A DNA stretch of 64,000 nt, from NCBI RefSeq assembly GCF_002078875.1, contig NC_034411.1, positions 55,460,486 to 55,524,485 of the forward strand, in the 5' to 3' direction. The stretch comes from Numida meleagris (lineage: Eukaryota > Chordata > Aves > Galliformes > Numididae). The first letter of the stretch is position 1. The number at the start of each line of letters is the position of its first letter. Shown one piece after another: positions 40,501 to 51,647 of this stretch. Under the pieces are notes generated by a model. The model was given only the letters and a program-made list of their open reading frames with translations, had not been told where the DNA came from and made no database searches. Both the position numbers and the translations under genes were made by a program.

Positions 40501-43500
40501 GGATTCATAACAGCATTTGCAACACTTGGTCATACTGCAACATGTAAAGTTGTGATCTTATCACATCTGTGGCTGCTGAGTGCAGAGGAAGTTGTCAGTA
40601 TATTGGAATTGTCAACTTTTTATTGTAGTAAAAGTTTCTCAAAAGCTTACAGTGAAATCTGAAGAAATACAACGACTGGATCAGTCTTTTTCCTAAGAAT
40701 ACGTATTTGGATCATGTACTTAACTTCAACTGATGTGCCAACAGTACTCTGATGATGTATTCATTTTGCTCGTTTGTCCATGACAAACTCTTAACTTGAG
40801 ATATTGATTTTTTTCCCCTTACACATCACATTTTTAACATTATCCAAAAGACCAGGAACAAAATAAGCCAAGGACTTCACTGCCCATGCAAAACTTGTGA
40901 AGACTGCCTAAGTGCCATTTAGGTTTTTGGAAATCTCTGTAGATGTTGTAAACTATGCAATAATAACTGGCAGATATCAGGTCAATCTCATTAATTTTTA
41001 TTTGTTAGATCTAATCTCACAGTCTAAAGAGGAGGTTAAACGCAGTGTATGTTCTTTGGAAATCTTTATAAATGGTAAAATACAGTAAGGTTGTGCTGGA
41101 GCACACTGTTGTTGGTAAGTATTATAAAACTCACTGTGTGAGCTTGCTAAAGAAGAATCTGTGTACACATGCTGGGCATAAGTTGATGGATCATGAATTA
41201 TAAGTCAGTAGAATGGAGGAGGCTGTGGGACATGGAGACAAATACTAGCATCTTCAAACAATCTCTCTCCAAAATTCTCAGTTTAACACTACTTTCCTGC
41301 TACTATATATTTCTAACTGGAAAGGAGGTTATCTAAAAGTGCTATGAAATCCTGTGGATTTCATGAAGCATGAAGATTTAACATTCATCTGAGGTCCCGG
41401 ATTTCTCTGCCCTCACCTGGCTAGTTTGAGGGGGAGCAGAGTGGCCATGCTGCTGGGGCTCTGTTTCAGCAACATGCTTAATGCCCAACAGCTAATTTGC
41501 CTCTTCCTCCTCTACTTGCATTGCATGTGTTCCCATCAGAGGATGTTGCTGGTCTGTTTTTCTTGCTGAAAGAAGTGATACTGAAGTAAGTGCCTAAAAA
41601 TTACTTCATTTATAACCTTCCACACTGCTAGACTGATAAAATAAAAACCAGCACCTAGCTGAAGAATAGCAGAAAAAAGAGCAGAAAGGAAGCAGATTTA
41701 TAATTCCTTTCCTGCTTTGCCTGCATCTCCTTGCTCAGAAATAATAATTTGTGTCTAGTTTCCCATTTATACTAAGATCTCTTTGATAAAATTTCCAATA
41801 GGATCAGGTTTTTTTTGCTGTCTCCTATCCTGGTGTTCACCCAGAGTCCTTGAAGAAGAGCTAAAAGTGGCCTCAATACAGCCCCTGGTATAGTGCCTCA
41901 AGTTGAAAATAGGAAGCTGAGATCCTCCACCCGAATCAAGGCTTTCCCATCACAAAAACCTACCCTCTGGCATGGAATAGGGATAAAATTTGTTCTCCCT
42001 ATGAGGTCAAGAGACTCAGTAAAGGGCTAGCAGATGATGATGCAATGCTTAAAGGGAGCAATAGGTCCTTCTTGCCCTTGACTACTGCCAAGACAGAGAT
42101 GACCTAGCACCCTCAGGCTTTAAGTCTGGTTGTTGTCAGGACTGAATGGGTAGGAGAAATTCTTTACTGTTTAGCTGTGCATCTGTTTATGCTCTTTGTG
42201 ATGGGTCAAACAATGAATAGGACCCAGCTGTGTTTTCACGTGGGACCAGCTGAAAGGGTTTGGGCTTCTGAGTGAGCACCAGCTGAGATTTGTTAGCTCT
42301 GTGCTGCCTGCAGGGTGAGTGTACAGGGTGGGTGTTTGGCTCCAGACAGGCTGTACAGATCCTTGTCACTAAAACATCCTGGAGTGTGATGGGAAGCTGT
42401 GCTGGGTAGTGCTAAGGCAACTGACAGTTGTCGCTGACCTCTAAACAGGATGAGGGAGCAGCGGCAGCAGAGTGGAGAGACAGTTGCTGGCGCTGCACTG
42501 ACAGTCAGACACACAAACAAAGCCAGGGAGGAAGCCCTCCTTGGGACTGTTAAAGAAATCTCAAACTATAGGATGTGATGATGGGCGTATATGGCTAAAA
42601 ATAGCTGCAAAAGCATAACGTGACTTAAAAGATGTGCTGTAAAGTCTCCCTTTCTATATTTAGAATGGACTGTGTGTGCTTATTATTTTTTTACTTAATG
42701 GAGGTGCCTTGTTTTTACGTTATTTTATATGACTTTTTATAAGCTTTATAAGCAAGGAGAGGAAACAGCATAAATCAAAGAATAACCTTTGCTTGGTTTA
42801 TAAAAGAAATAAATAAGAAGCTATGAAGATTTGGGAGACTGTCATACAGCTTCTCAAGCAGTAGCCTAAGAGGCTCAGTCACTATAGTTTGATGATTGGG
42901 TGTAAAATCATGTTTTATTATAGTTATGATTCTTCAAATACACTTTGGAAGCCAAAGGCTAGGGAGAATGTAAGCAACACTTTGGGGGACTTCTGATTTT
43001 GCTCTCAGGGTTTGGGGATGTTGGTCATGTGTATGTGAGAGTGCTGTTCCCCAGATGTTATTCTACTAGAGGAAATGCAGGTGTGAACCACTCATAGGTG
43101 TGCTCTTTTACCTTTACGTGTAGGTAGTAAGGGACTTTTGTGTCCAGCACTTGCTATACTACCCAATAGACCTCAGTACATTTTTTGATTCAAACCAGTG
43201 TCTTTTGGCTTTTTTTTTTTTTTTTTGTAAGTAAGAAGGTCTAAAAAAGAATAGATCAAAACACTTTTATTACAAACAGTTTTTCTGCTGTTTTCGGAGT
43301 GGTAATATAACATTGAGTTCACATACTTACAGCATTTGTGGATGTGGTCATTTGCTTCCTAGTGGAATTATTTATGTGGTACAAAAGAGGATGAATTGTG
43401 TTTTAAAAAAAACAACAACAACAAAAAAAAAAAAAAACAGACAGTGACTGGGAATAAGATGCCTGCTGGCACATTTTTACCAGATAACAGTTTTGTGACC

Positions 43501-44132
43501 TTTGAGGAATTTTGTGTAGTACTCCTAGCAGGGGTTGCTACGCTTGCAGATTTGAATTTTCCATTTTCATTTGTAATGCTCAAACTACTTTCACAATGGC
43601 CTTTTTGGCTTTTACAGTAAACTAACGAGTGAGCATTACTGTTTACATACACAACACAAAAAACCTATGCTCAGTACTTTCTGATAGGGCCATTATTACT
43701 GTGTACTGATATGAGTGCTTGGTTTAAGGAACAAATTAAATTAACAGCTGTTCTGTGTTACAGTAACATGCTGTGTCAGACTTTGTCTCACAAAAGTCAA
43801 GGAGAGGTAAAGCTTTTCATGCCCTCAAGTCACCTGGCCTGATAGAAATTGCATAGCAACTTCTCTCTCATTCGGGGTGGCACTGTGATTTCCAGCATGA
43901 CTGCCAGGCTCATTTCTTTCTCAGCAGGGCATGCTGTGCTTTCTGCAGTGTGCAACTTCCACAACTCCATTTCTTTACTAAGGTTTAGAGAGGAAATGTC
44001 AAAGCCTCTGAAGCAATGTTGTTCACCAGCTTGCAAACATCCCCAGGCTGTCAAATTTTTCTTTTGTGACTGCAGGAACAGCCCAGGAAGATGGAAGGCT
44101 TTCATTGTTAAATCTCTGCAAGAGCTGTTTAA

Positions 44133-44146
44133 ACACACACACACAC
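44133..44146. repeat. (AC)7 microsatellite
   Basis: Seven AC dinucleotides followed by an A run. It is short and probably of low polymorphism. Confidence 0.85.
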
Positions 44147-44532
44147 AAAAGTTAACATAATGTGCATTCTTTACAGTAACTTTCCTCAAACTGGAGGAGA
44201 GAGTTCAGTTCTTTCTTTGGCAGAACCTTTGAAGCAAGATCTCCCCAAAGACAGGAACCCCCACAGCCTACCTACCCAAAGCTTGGTCTTGAGGACAAAG
44301 GTGAATGCCTTCTTTTCCTTCTCTGAAGGCAAAGGAAAAATCACAAAAACAACCAAGGAGCAGTACTGACGAGAGGTAAAAGAGTGCATCTTTTCCTATT
44401 TAGGATTATGAGACTAGTATGATATGTCAAAATGTGGCCCAAAACAATATATGTATTTCTTATGAGGGCTGGTCAGATTTTTGGAGATCCCACAGCACTT
44501 CTGTGCTATCTGTTCCTGTTTTAGCTCATGGT

Positions 44533-45440
44533 AAAAAATGTTTTCTTGTGTTCACATGGAACACACTGTATTTGTTTTACACCCTTTGCTTCTTGTCTTG
44601 TCACAGACTATGACTGAGAAGACCCTGGCTCCCACTTCTATTTTTCCCTTCCATCAAGTATTTACATGCATCGATAAGATTCCCTCTGAGACTTCTCTTC
44701 TCTGGAGTGAAGAGCCTCAGCTTTCTCAACACCACAAATTAAATGAATTCCATTCCCTTAACCAGGTGTTTGGTCCCATGCCCATAATTTTCTTGCACTG
44801 GGGAGACCATCGCTGGACCAGTACTGAATGAAGGGGAGCAACACCTCCCTCAACCTTCTGGTGATATTCTTCCTAAGTCAGACCAGGATACCATTTGCCT
44901 TACTTGCCTCAAGGACACGTTGCTGACTCGTGTTCAACCTGGTGTCCACCAGGACCACAAAGTCCTTCTCTGCTGAACTGCTTTCCATCTGGGTGGCCCC
45001 AGCATGCACCAATGCTCAGAACTATTCCTTCCAGGTGCAGGACTTTGCACTTCTCCTTTTGAAATTCATGAAGCTTCTGTGGGCCCAATTCTACACGCTG
45101 CTGATGTCCCTCTGGATGAGAGCCTGATCACCTGGTATATCATCCACTCCTCCCAATTTTATAACTGTGAACTTTCTGGTGGTGTAATCTGTCCCGATAT
45201 CTAGGTGACTAATGAAGATATTAAGCAGTATTGGCCCTGTATCATGTCCTGGGGTGCTCCACTAGTGGCCTGCCTCCAGCTGGACTTTGCGCTACTTGTC
45301 ATCACAGTCTTCCAAGTTGGGCTGTTCATTTAGTTTCCAGTTCACCTCACTATGCACATATTTAACCCATACTTTGTTGTCTAGACTATGAGAATGTTGT
45401 AGGAGATGGTGTCAAAATGATCCTTCTCTCAAAATCTGTC
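44533..45440 (-). mobile_element. CR1-type LINE, reverse transcriptase remnant
   Basis: On the minus strand this reads as part of the ORF2 polyprotein of a CR1-clade LINE. From 45415 it gives a DTVSH-like block. Then comes LLNIFISHLDIGT, corresponding to the segment after the GVPQGS box. Next is the position of the catalytic FADD box, which reads FTVIKLGG (about 45149-45172), so both catalytic aspartates are gone. Then AEKDFVVLVDTRLNTSQQ, then the 'LEKRRLRGDLI'-like C-terminal region near 44690. Several stops and frame changes make it non-functional. Both ends are truncated. It is more diverged than the CR1 at 12454. Confidence 0.9.
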
Positions 45441-46013
45441 CTTCTTTCTTCTCCACTGTATTGCTGACATTTCTGTTTTGGCTTGCTTTGTTTGAAACAA
45501 AGTTTATAACAACTGACTTATGTGTATTTCTCTAATTGGCAAATTTCTGTTCTCCTTTTTGGTGAGCAGCTTCATTTCATTTGTTGAAACCTATTGTCAG
45601 CTGTGTAATCTGCAATGCAGTTACTGCTGTGTATCCCCCTCCCTTAGCTCGGATGCATTAGTAGCTTAGTGCTATTTTCCTTATGATGTTCAGTTGACCA
45701 GTCTATGATGTGGAAGACCACTGCCACAGGCAGGGGTGTTCCCCACCAACCAAACATAGCTGTCAGAAGTGCTTACATGACTTGTAAGTCTTACAGCTGG
45801 AATTTCCAACTCTCACATCTCCCATCCCTCTGGTGGTTTCTGCATTTTAACCCAATATGTTAGTAATATTTCAGTGGCATTTGAGTCAGATCATCAGTAG
45901 CACCCACCTGTCAGCTGAGTTTTGTTGCTTTTTTTAGGTAAGGAAGGGTCTTTTACAACATGAGTTGCATACTTGTGGGGGAAATATGCTGCTCAGAGGT
46001 GCAGGGAAGGTCT
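45441..46013. other. Unassigned sequence between CR1 remnant and LTR
   Basis: I see no gene here. The part next to 45441 could be further eroded LINE sequence, but I cannot align it with confidence. There is no polypurine tract immediately left of the LTR, as would be expected if internal proviral sequence remained on that side. Confidence 0.5.
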
Positions 46014-46019
46014 GTTAAC
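46014..46019. repeat. Left target-site duplication of the solo LTR
   Basis: GTTAAC immediately precedes the TG that opens the LTR and is repeated exactly at 46421-46426. Six bases is the duplication size made by alpharetroviral integrases. The hexamer is itself a palindrome. Confidence 0.88.
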
Positions 46020-46087
46020 TGTTGTATTAGGCGAAAAGCGGAGCGTTCGGGATGTAACGTGGAAGGCCCTTCCCCATGGTGCTTGTT

Positions 46088-46092
46088 ATTGG
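46088..46092 (-). promoter_or_regulatory. Inverted CCAAT box 1 in LTR U3
   Basis: ATTGG on the plus strand, in the context TTATTGGTTG. Inverted CCAAT boxes are standard enhancer elements of avian alpharetroviral LTRs. Activity is not shown by sequence. Confidence 0.6.
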
Positions 46093-46171
46093 TTGACCTA
46101 CTTACTTGAACCCGTGATGTAAGAAGGAGAGGCTGTACTTCTTTGTTTTCATAGCAAAGTGTATGACCACT

Positions 46172-46181
46172 CCATATATGA
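46172..46181 (+). promoter_or_regulatory. CArG-like element in LTR U3
   Basis: CCATATATGA matches the serum response factor consensus CC(A/T)6GG at nine of ten positions. Alpharetroviral LTR enhancers carry CArG boxes between CCAAT boxes, and this one lies between the two at 46088 and 46222. Confidence 0.5.
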
Positions 46182-46221
46182 GTTTTCGGAAGTGGGTGGA
46201 AAGAGTGCGATATTCAATATG

Positions 46222-46226
46222 ATTGG
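46222..46226 (-). promoter_or_regulatory. Inverted CCAAT box 2 in LTR U3
   Basis: ATTGG within GATTGGCCAG, about 50 bp upstream of the TATA box. The position and orientation suit a core-promoter CCAAT factor site. Confidence 0.6.
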
Positions 46227-46275
46227 CCAGTAGCCCGCGAGAACTTCTGGAACAGTCTAGTAAAAGATAAGAAAC

Positions 46276-46284
46276 ACTATATAG
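46276..46284 (+). promoter_or_regulatory. LTR TATA box
   Basis: ACTATATAG, about 31 nt upstream of the inferred R start at 46308. This is the spacing of a Pol II TATA promoter. If the LTR is active, transcription would run rightwards into 46.4 kb and beyond. Confidence 0.8.
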
Positions 46285-46300
46285 TTCTGTAGCTTTTAAC

Positions 46301-46306
46301 AATAAA
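46301..46306 (+). terminator. LTR polyadenylation signal
   Basis: AATAAA directly before the R region, followed by CGCCATTTT, the arrangement seen in ALV-type LTRs. It could serve as a poly(A) site for host transcripts reading in from the left. Confidence 0.8.
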
Positions 46307-46420
46307 CGCCATTTTGCTGCTCATCATATTGATGTGTAAAGTGCAGTGACGGGTCAGGACCAGGTTTTGGTTCTCTGCGTGCAAGGGTAATACGAAAGGG
46401 GTCGCCGGAGTTTGGTAACA

Positions 46421-46426
46421 GTTAAC
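46421..46426. repeat. Right target-site duplication of the solo LTR
   Basis: GTTAAC follows the terminal CA of the LTR and is identical to 46014-46019. No mismatch has accumulated between the copies. Confidence 0.88.
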
Positions 46427-46694
46427 CTACTTAACATGTGAAGAAAAAATGTTAATTAGCTTGTCCTGGACCACTGCGTTAAAAAGTGACAGCACTAGGA
46501 TCAGAGCTCTCGAGTATGTGCTCTCATTTCCATACACCCTGTCCTCTGGGACACTGGGTGCACTGCTCTTGTTTCTGTTATCTCCTCCTCTTCCCCACTG
46601 CCCCTTAGGTGACAAACAAATGGAAGAGACTGTGTTTTTGGGAAAAAAAATGTGTATTAGGAATTATTAAAACATAGGCTGTAGCTTTAGAATA

Positions 46695-47018
46695 GTTCAT
46701 TTGGAATGTGCAATCAGAGCTCATTGAGTCCAACTGTTTGACCACTGCAAGGCTAAACAAAAGATAATCATATTATTGAGGGCATGGAGTATCAACCACT
46801 TCTCTAGGAAGCCTGTCCCAGTGTATGATCACTCTCACAGTGAAGATTCTTTCCCTAATGTCCAGCTTGAACTTTCCTGATGCATCTTTGTGAAGTTCCC
46901 TCATGCTCATGATGAAGTAGCTCCTCAGAAAGAGGATTTCAGTCACAAGTAGAACTGGACAAGCAGTTTTTAACTCCGAAGTTGCCAGAGAAAAGAAAAT
47001 GTTTTCTTCCTCAGCCAC
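46695..47018 (-). mobile_element. CR1 LINE, ORF2 C-terminus and 3' region
   Basis: The minus-strand frame at 46773-47018 contains GKFKLDIRERIF and then HWDRLPREVVD, the conserved C-terminal signature of avian CR1 ORF2 proteins. The reading then stops and passes into 3'-region-like sequence near 46700 ('gagtccaactg' on the plus strand). The octamer tail is not preserved. It is on the same strand as the fragment at 44533-45440. Its C-terminal part lies upstream of that fragment's RT core on the minus strand, so the two cannot be one collinear element and are probably separate insertions. Confidence 0.88.
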
Positions 47019-50000
47019 TAGATCATTCCCAGAACTGAAACTACAAGGAACATTAACGTCTGTGGGTCACTGTCCAAACGCAGTACAGTGTTAGCTATGA
47101 GAAGTTAAAAGATGACTAAATTAATTGGTCAATTATTAATGTTGGTCCCAGCCAACATTAGAGTAGTCATACAGTTGTAGAGAATTAGGCATGTCAGAGC
47201 AGATGCCTGGAGAGTTTGTGCTAATAGAATGTGGCTGCAATTCAAATAAATGGAGACCTCTAAGTCCTTAGAAATGTTAAGAAATTGGCTGAACAAATGC
47301 ATAAGATCCACAAAACTACCAAAGTAAAAAAAAAAAAAAACAACAAAAACAGCAAGAACTGAGGCAATGCAATGTCAGGTTCTGTTCTGAGAAAAGATAT
47401 TGTACGCTGCCATGAATATAGCTGACTTTTACAAGTGACCTAGAGGGAATTTTATCAGAGACATATTTTGACAGGCATCCTCTGCTATGAGGCGCTGAAA
47501 ATTTTTGGGCTACAAGTCCCTGCTTAGACCTTTTGGGAAGTCTTGCACCAGCTCAGGACTGACCGAGTTCTTTCCTGAAAAGATAATCTGCAAGTCCTTT
47601 GTAGTGGGTGAATGAACACCAGTGCACAGGGCTGTCTAGTGCTGAGCATCTCAGAAAAGCTCTACCACATTTCTGAAATACGTATTTGAACTAGGCCAAG
47701 TTTGAAGGGCTAGACTGACTGCTGCCATTGAAATTATTTCTGTTGCTCTGATATTGAAAAAGAACAATGCCTTTGCAATGCTGATGTAGAATGTAGTACT
47801 TGTAGCATGCTTTGCACTTCTGCTAATTCCTTATTTGTCACTGCATTTGTAATCACTACCTTAAGGTCTCTTAGAAAGTTAAAAATATGGGCAATGAGAA
47901 AGCATAAAGAAAATGCTCTGAAAATGTATTAAAATTTTCTCTTCTGTTTTTCTCACAGGAAGGGTGAGTTTGGAGTTGGCTGCTATGTGCTATTCTGCTC
48001 AGTAGATGTGTGCCTGGCTACAGTAGGTTAAAAGGAAATCAAGGGTGGTGCCACTCACATTCCACCCTTAGCTCCCTATTCACCTTTTGTCATCCACCCT
48101 TGCATTTGAACTCAATCATTTTACCCACCCATCTAGTTTCCATGTGAAATTGTGCTAATGGAGATCTGTCTCACAACGTGCAGAGAGACTTAAACTTGTT
48201 TACTTGTTTCAAACTTAGTTTTTGAAGTGTGTCTGACTTACTGTATCCCAGTTTGGGTCAACATCTGGTTTCTTTCCAAGCATGTACAGTTCAAGGACCG
48301 TCTGCCATTGAAGTAGGAGGCTGATTATGCTCCATGGTTCAGGGACATTAGATTCTGGGAATGAGGTGTAATTCTGTACCTAACAGGAAGGAAAAGGCTA
48401 GAAAGGGGTCTGATAATGATTTAAATGGAGCAGGTCCTTGGGCATGTGTTTTACATGCCCTACAAGTTCTGTACACCCATAGGGGCTGACAATACGCTAG
48501 AGACGCATCTGGTGCCAGAGGTCAGTTCCCCCAGGAACTTTCTGAATTTTTATATTCCATCATCTTCTCCCTGTGTCTTGATAGAATGTATTCTCAAGTA
48601 TCAAATGAGGCTTTGTGGCCCTTGTCTACTTTTCTCTTTTCCAAAGGTCTTTCACTTCCCATTCATAATCCAAGCTTCCCTTCTCTTTTGTCTCAAGTTC
48701 TCAACTTTTTTTCTTTTTTTTTTTTTCTGTATTGGAAATCACCTTCCATGTTAAATGACGCCAAAGCTGTAGTTGTACCAACAAGGCATTTTTTTTTTAG
48801 GAAATAAGCTCTGGACTGCACTGTAGGCTTTCACTGTACACACAGAGGGGCCTGTGTTTACCCTCAGATGTCAGGACAAGGTGTTCAAAGGATACAGCTG
48901 GTTAACAGCTCAGGGCCTAACTAGTGTGAGAAATGCACAAGGCTGAGCTGGCCAAGTTTTCCACACAGAGAAAGGAAAATTTTCCAGCTTCTGAGTGTAG
49001 GTTTGTTCTCTCCCTGTTTCTCTCTCAATAAATAAATATTTAATTGGTCTAAGTAAAGTGGAATGAGTTCATGGAGAGCTACCATCTTATGACTATTTAG
49101 AGCATCCACTGGGGACATTGAGTTTTAGATATTATGAGGCTGAGGAAAGATCCAAAGCTAAACAGCACGCATTCAGAGTGAGGGCTCTACATGCAATACA
49201 GCGGCACTGAGGTCCTTGGTTACTGACATGGAGTCTTTTCAAAGGGAGGCCCTAGTAGAGTCACTTCGAGAACACCTATCTGTGGGGCTTCTGCCATATT
49301 ACTATAGTTTGGGGAGCCGAAGGGCTGTTTAGACTAGTCTTGGGCTTGGTTTGAAACAGATTTAACATGTCTGGAGGATTTAATTGCTAGAACTGTAGGA
49401 AGTAGCTAAAAGAACTGGGGATTGCAGATGTCTCCAAACTCAGGATCAGATTTTGAGAAGACAAGATAACGAAGACAGGTCATTTTGTAGATCCTGTGCT
49501 TAGTGAAATAAAAGTTACCATCTCTTTACAGTTGGATTACAAAAACTGATTTAAAAAAAAATCTGATTAAGCTACACATCCTCCTAACCGATATTTCTGA
49601 GGCAAAGAGAGAATATAGCAGAACGTAAGCAATGGAAATTGCAACAACTGAATAAACTGAATTCTGATGTGAGACCCAGATGTCAGAAGTGTTTACTCCC
49701 TACTTAAACCCCTCAGCTTTCATCCTGACCCTCCCTCATTTGTCCACATTGCAGAGAACCATGTGTATGTGCTAAGGTATAGCAGCAACTTGCAGACATG
49801 CAAATTCATGAAATCTTGTCCTATGTCAAATCTGTTGGCAAAATTAGCATGTTTACTTGTCACAAAATTCATAGGTACAAAAGAATTAGCTTATGTACAG
49901 CCCTCTAGTCTGACATCAGGTGTGTAATGTTCATAGCTATCGGAGAATGATTCTCTGCCACAGGAAATGTTGAAAACATTAACAAATAATAAACCAAAGA

Positions 50001-50969
50001 ATCTGATTTAAGAACAAAAATGGAAACAAAAACATAATTTATGGAGTACCAGAATGTTGGTGTTTTGCTTGTCAACAATGCCATGGTTCAAAGTTTGCTT
50101 GCCATTTTTCCTGTGAAACTGCCAAATATTCATAATTAAATTATTTCATGCACCTTACAAACTTGCCAAGTCTCACTTTGTAAGAACAAGCTTTCCTAGA
50201 AATCTCTTTTCCATTCCATGTTATAAATGCAGCGTAGGTAACCTCTCTGTTTTGCCATAAGAGGCCATTCTCATAATAGGTACTGAGACTATGAGTTTAA
50301 AATAAGAAATGGGCTGGTTTAGATCCAAACCTTTGAAGCTGAACTGAGGTGTTATATATTACTGTTGTTGTCAGTCTCATTTTAAGACAGACATCCCTCC
50401 TCCTGACTCATCAAATGCAAAAGGCCTCTGAAAGTCACTAGAACATGGCATTTGCAGCTTCCATATCTTTTGAATTTGAGGATTTCCTGGGGTGACTAAA
50501 AGAATAGGGAGACATTATTGACTCTAGCAAACGTAACTGACACAAATCACTTTATGCAAACTCAGTTACTTTAAATGACTATGCTAAAAATATTTATAAT
50601 TCATTGGACACATTATGCTCTCTTCTTCGGTCAACATGAATTATTTTAAAATATTATATACATGTATGTATATTGCTATGTGGTATCAGGAAAATGCATT
50701 CTGTCGTGATTCTCTGACACCTCTTTTTTTCCCCTTTGATCTGCAGTATTCTTTGTGCCCAATCCATTGCCTACTTCTAAAAGCCAAAACCAAACCCACA
50801 ATGATTGTCTTAGATGTGTCTTCAGAAAAGCTAAAGAAATGAATAATTATAAACAATGTTATATGTCTTAGGTGAGATGAGCAAGCAGTCATATAATGTA
50901 ATTATTAAAATTAGTGAAATTTGCCAGCAGTCTGTATTGATATGTGGATCACAAAGAAGAAAAAGCTTT
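47019..50969. other. Unique non-coding stretch
   Basis: No gene, transposon or RNA was recognised. An A-rich run with CAA interruptions lies at about 47326-47350, and a T run at 48708-48726. The frame at 48425-48754 (+) spans that T run and is not credible as coding. Confidence 0.5.
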
Positions 50970-51647
50970 ATTTTCCCTCCCCTCTCCTCCTCCTCTCCTC
51001 CTGTGGCAGCNNNNNNNNNNNNNNNNNNNNNNNNNNNNNNNNNNNNNNNNNNNNNNNNNNNNNNNNNNNNNNNNNNNNNNNNNNNNNNNNNNNNNNNNNN
51101 NNNNNNNNNNNNNNNNNNNNNNNNNNNNNNNNNNNNNNNNNNNNNNNNNNNNNNNNNNNNNNNNNNNNNNNNNNNNNNNNNNNNNNNNNNNNNNNNNNNN
51201 NNNNNNNNNNNNNNNNNNNNNNNNNNNNNNNNNNNNNNNNNNNNNNNNNNNNNNNNNNNNNNNNNNNNNNNNNNNNNNNNNNNNNNNNNNNNNNNNNNNN
51301 NNNNNNNNNNNNNNNNNNNNNNNNNNNNNNNNNNNNNNNNNNNNNNNNNNNNNNNNNNNNNNNNNNNNNNNNNNNNNNNNNNNNNNNNNNNNNNNNNNNN
51401 NNNNNNNNTCCTCCTCTCCTCTCCTCCTCCTCTTCTCCTCCTCCCCTCCTCCTCCCCTCCTCTTCTCCTCCTCCTCTCTTTTTCTCTCTTCTCCTCTCCT
51501 TTCTTTTTTCTTTTTCTCCTCTCCTCTCCCCTCCTCTTCCTTTCTTCTTCCTTTCTTCCTTTCTCCTTTTGTCTTTCTCTTTAGTTTTTTTCTCTCTTCC
51601 TCTCTTCATCTTTCCTTCTCTTTCCTTTTCTCTCACCCTCTCCTTTT
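50970..51647. repeat. Long polypyrimidine (CCT/CTT) tract containing an assembly gap
   Basis: CT-only sequence enters from about 50970, is briefly broken by TGTGGCAGC at 51002-51010, disappears into Ns, and resumes at 51409. From 51409 to 51570 there is not a single purine. After that a few purines appear, until the tract fades near 51647. The left part is CCTCCT-like and the right end becomes richer in CTTT-like words. The complementary strand is purine-only. Long open frames on both strands here, including those spanning the Ns, are composition artefacts. Confidence 0.95.
51011..51408. other. Assembly gap (398 Ns)
   Basis: All bases are N. The gap falls inside the polypyrimidine tract, so repeat length or sequencing failure is the likely cause. 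The stated gap length may be an estimate. Confidence 1.

Larger units (their letters stand above)
37041..44532. other. Unique non-coding stretch with simple repeats
   Basis: No gene or known transposon was recognised. It contains a T run followed by (TG)n at 37493-37516, a T run at about 43210-43226, an A-rich CAA-interrupted run at about 43405-43437 and (AC)7 at 44133-44146. The frames at 43830-44189 (-) and 43849-44160 (+) overlap each other and neither shows a known motif. Confidence 0.5.
46020..46420 (+). mobile_element. Solo LTR of an ALV/EAV-like endogenous retrovirus
   Basis: A complete 401-bp LTR that begins TGTTGT, ends AACA, and is flanked by a perfect 6-bp duplication. Its parts are in alpharetrovirus order. 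U3 (46020-46307) has two inverted CCAAT boxes, a CArG-like element and a TATA box. R begins at GCCATTTT (46308), about 31 nt after the TATA box, right after AATAAA. U5 runs to 46420. There is no tRNA primer-binding site to the right and no polypurine tract to the left, so the internal genes are gone, as after recombination between two LTRs. The layout resembles the chicken EAV/ART-CH group. I cannot fix the subfamily. It encodes no protein. Confidence 0.92.

Noticed and set aside
44930..45204. Plus-strand frames of about 65 codons
   Set aside because: They are antisense to a decayed CR1 reverse transcriptase remnant.
46020..46420. LTR considered as one end of a full provirus
   Set aside because: No tRNA primer-binding site follows the right end, no polypurine tract precedes the left end, and the 6-bp duplications sit directly on both edges, so it is solo.
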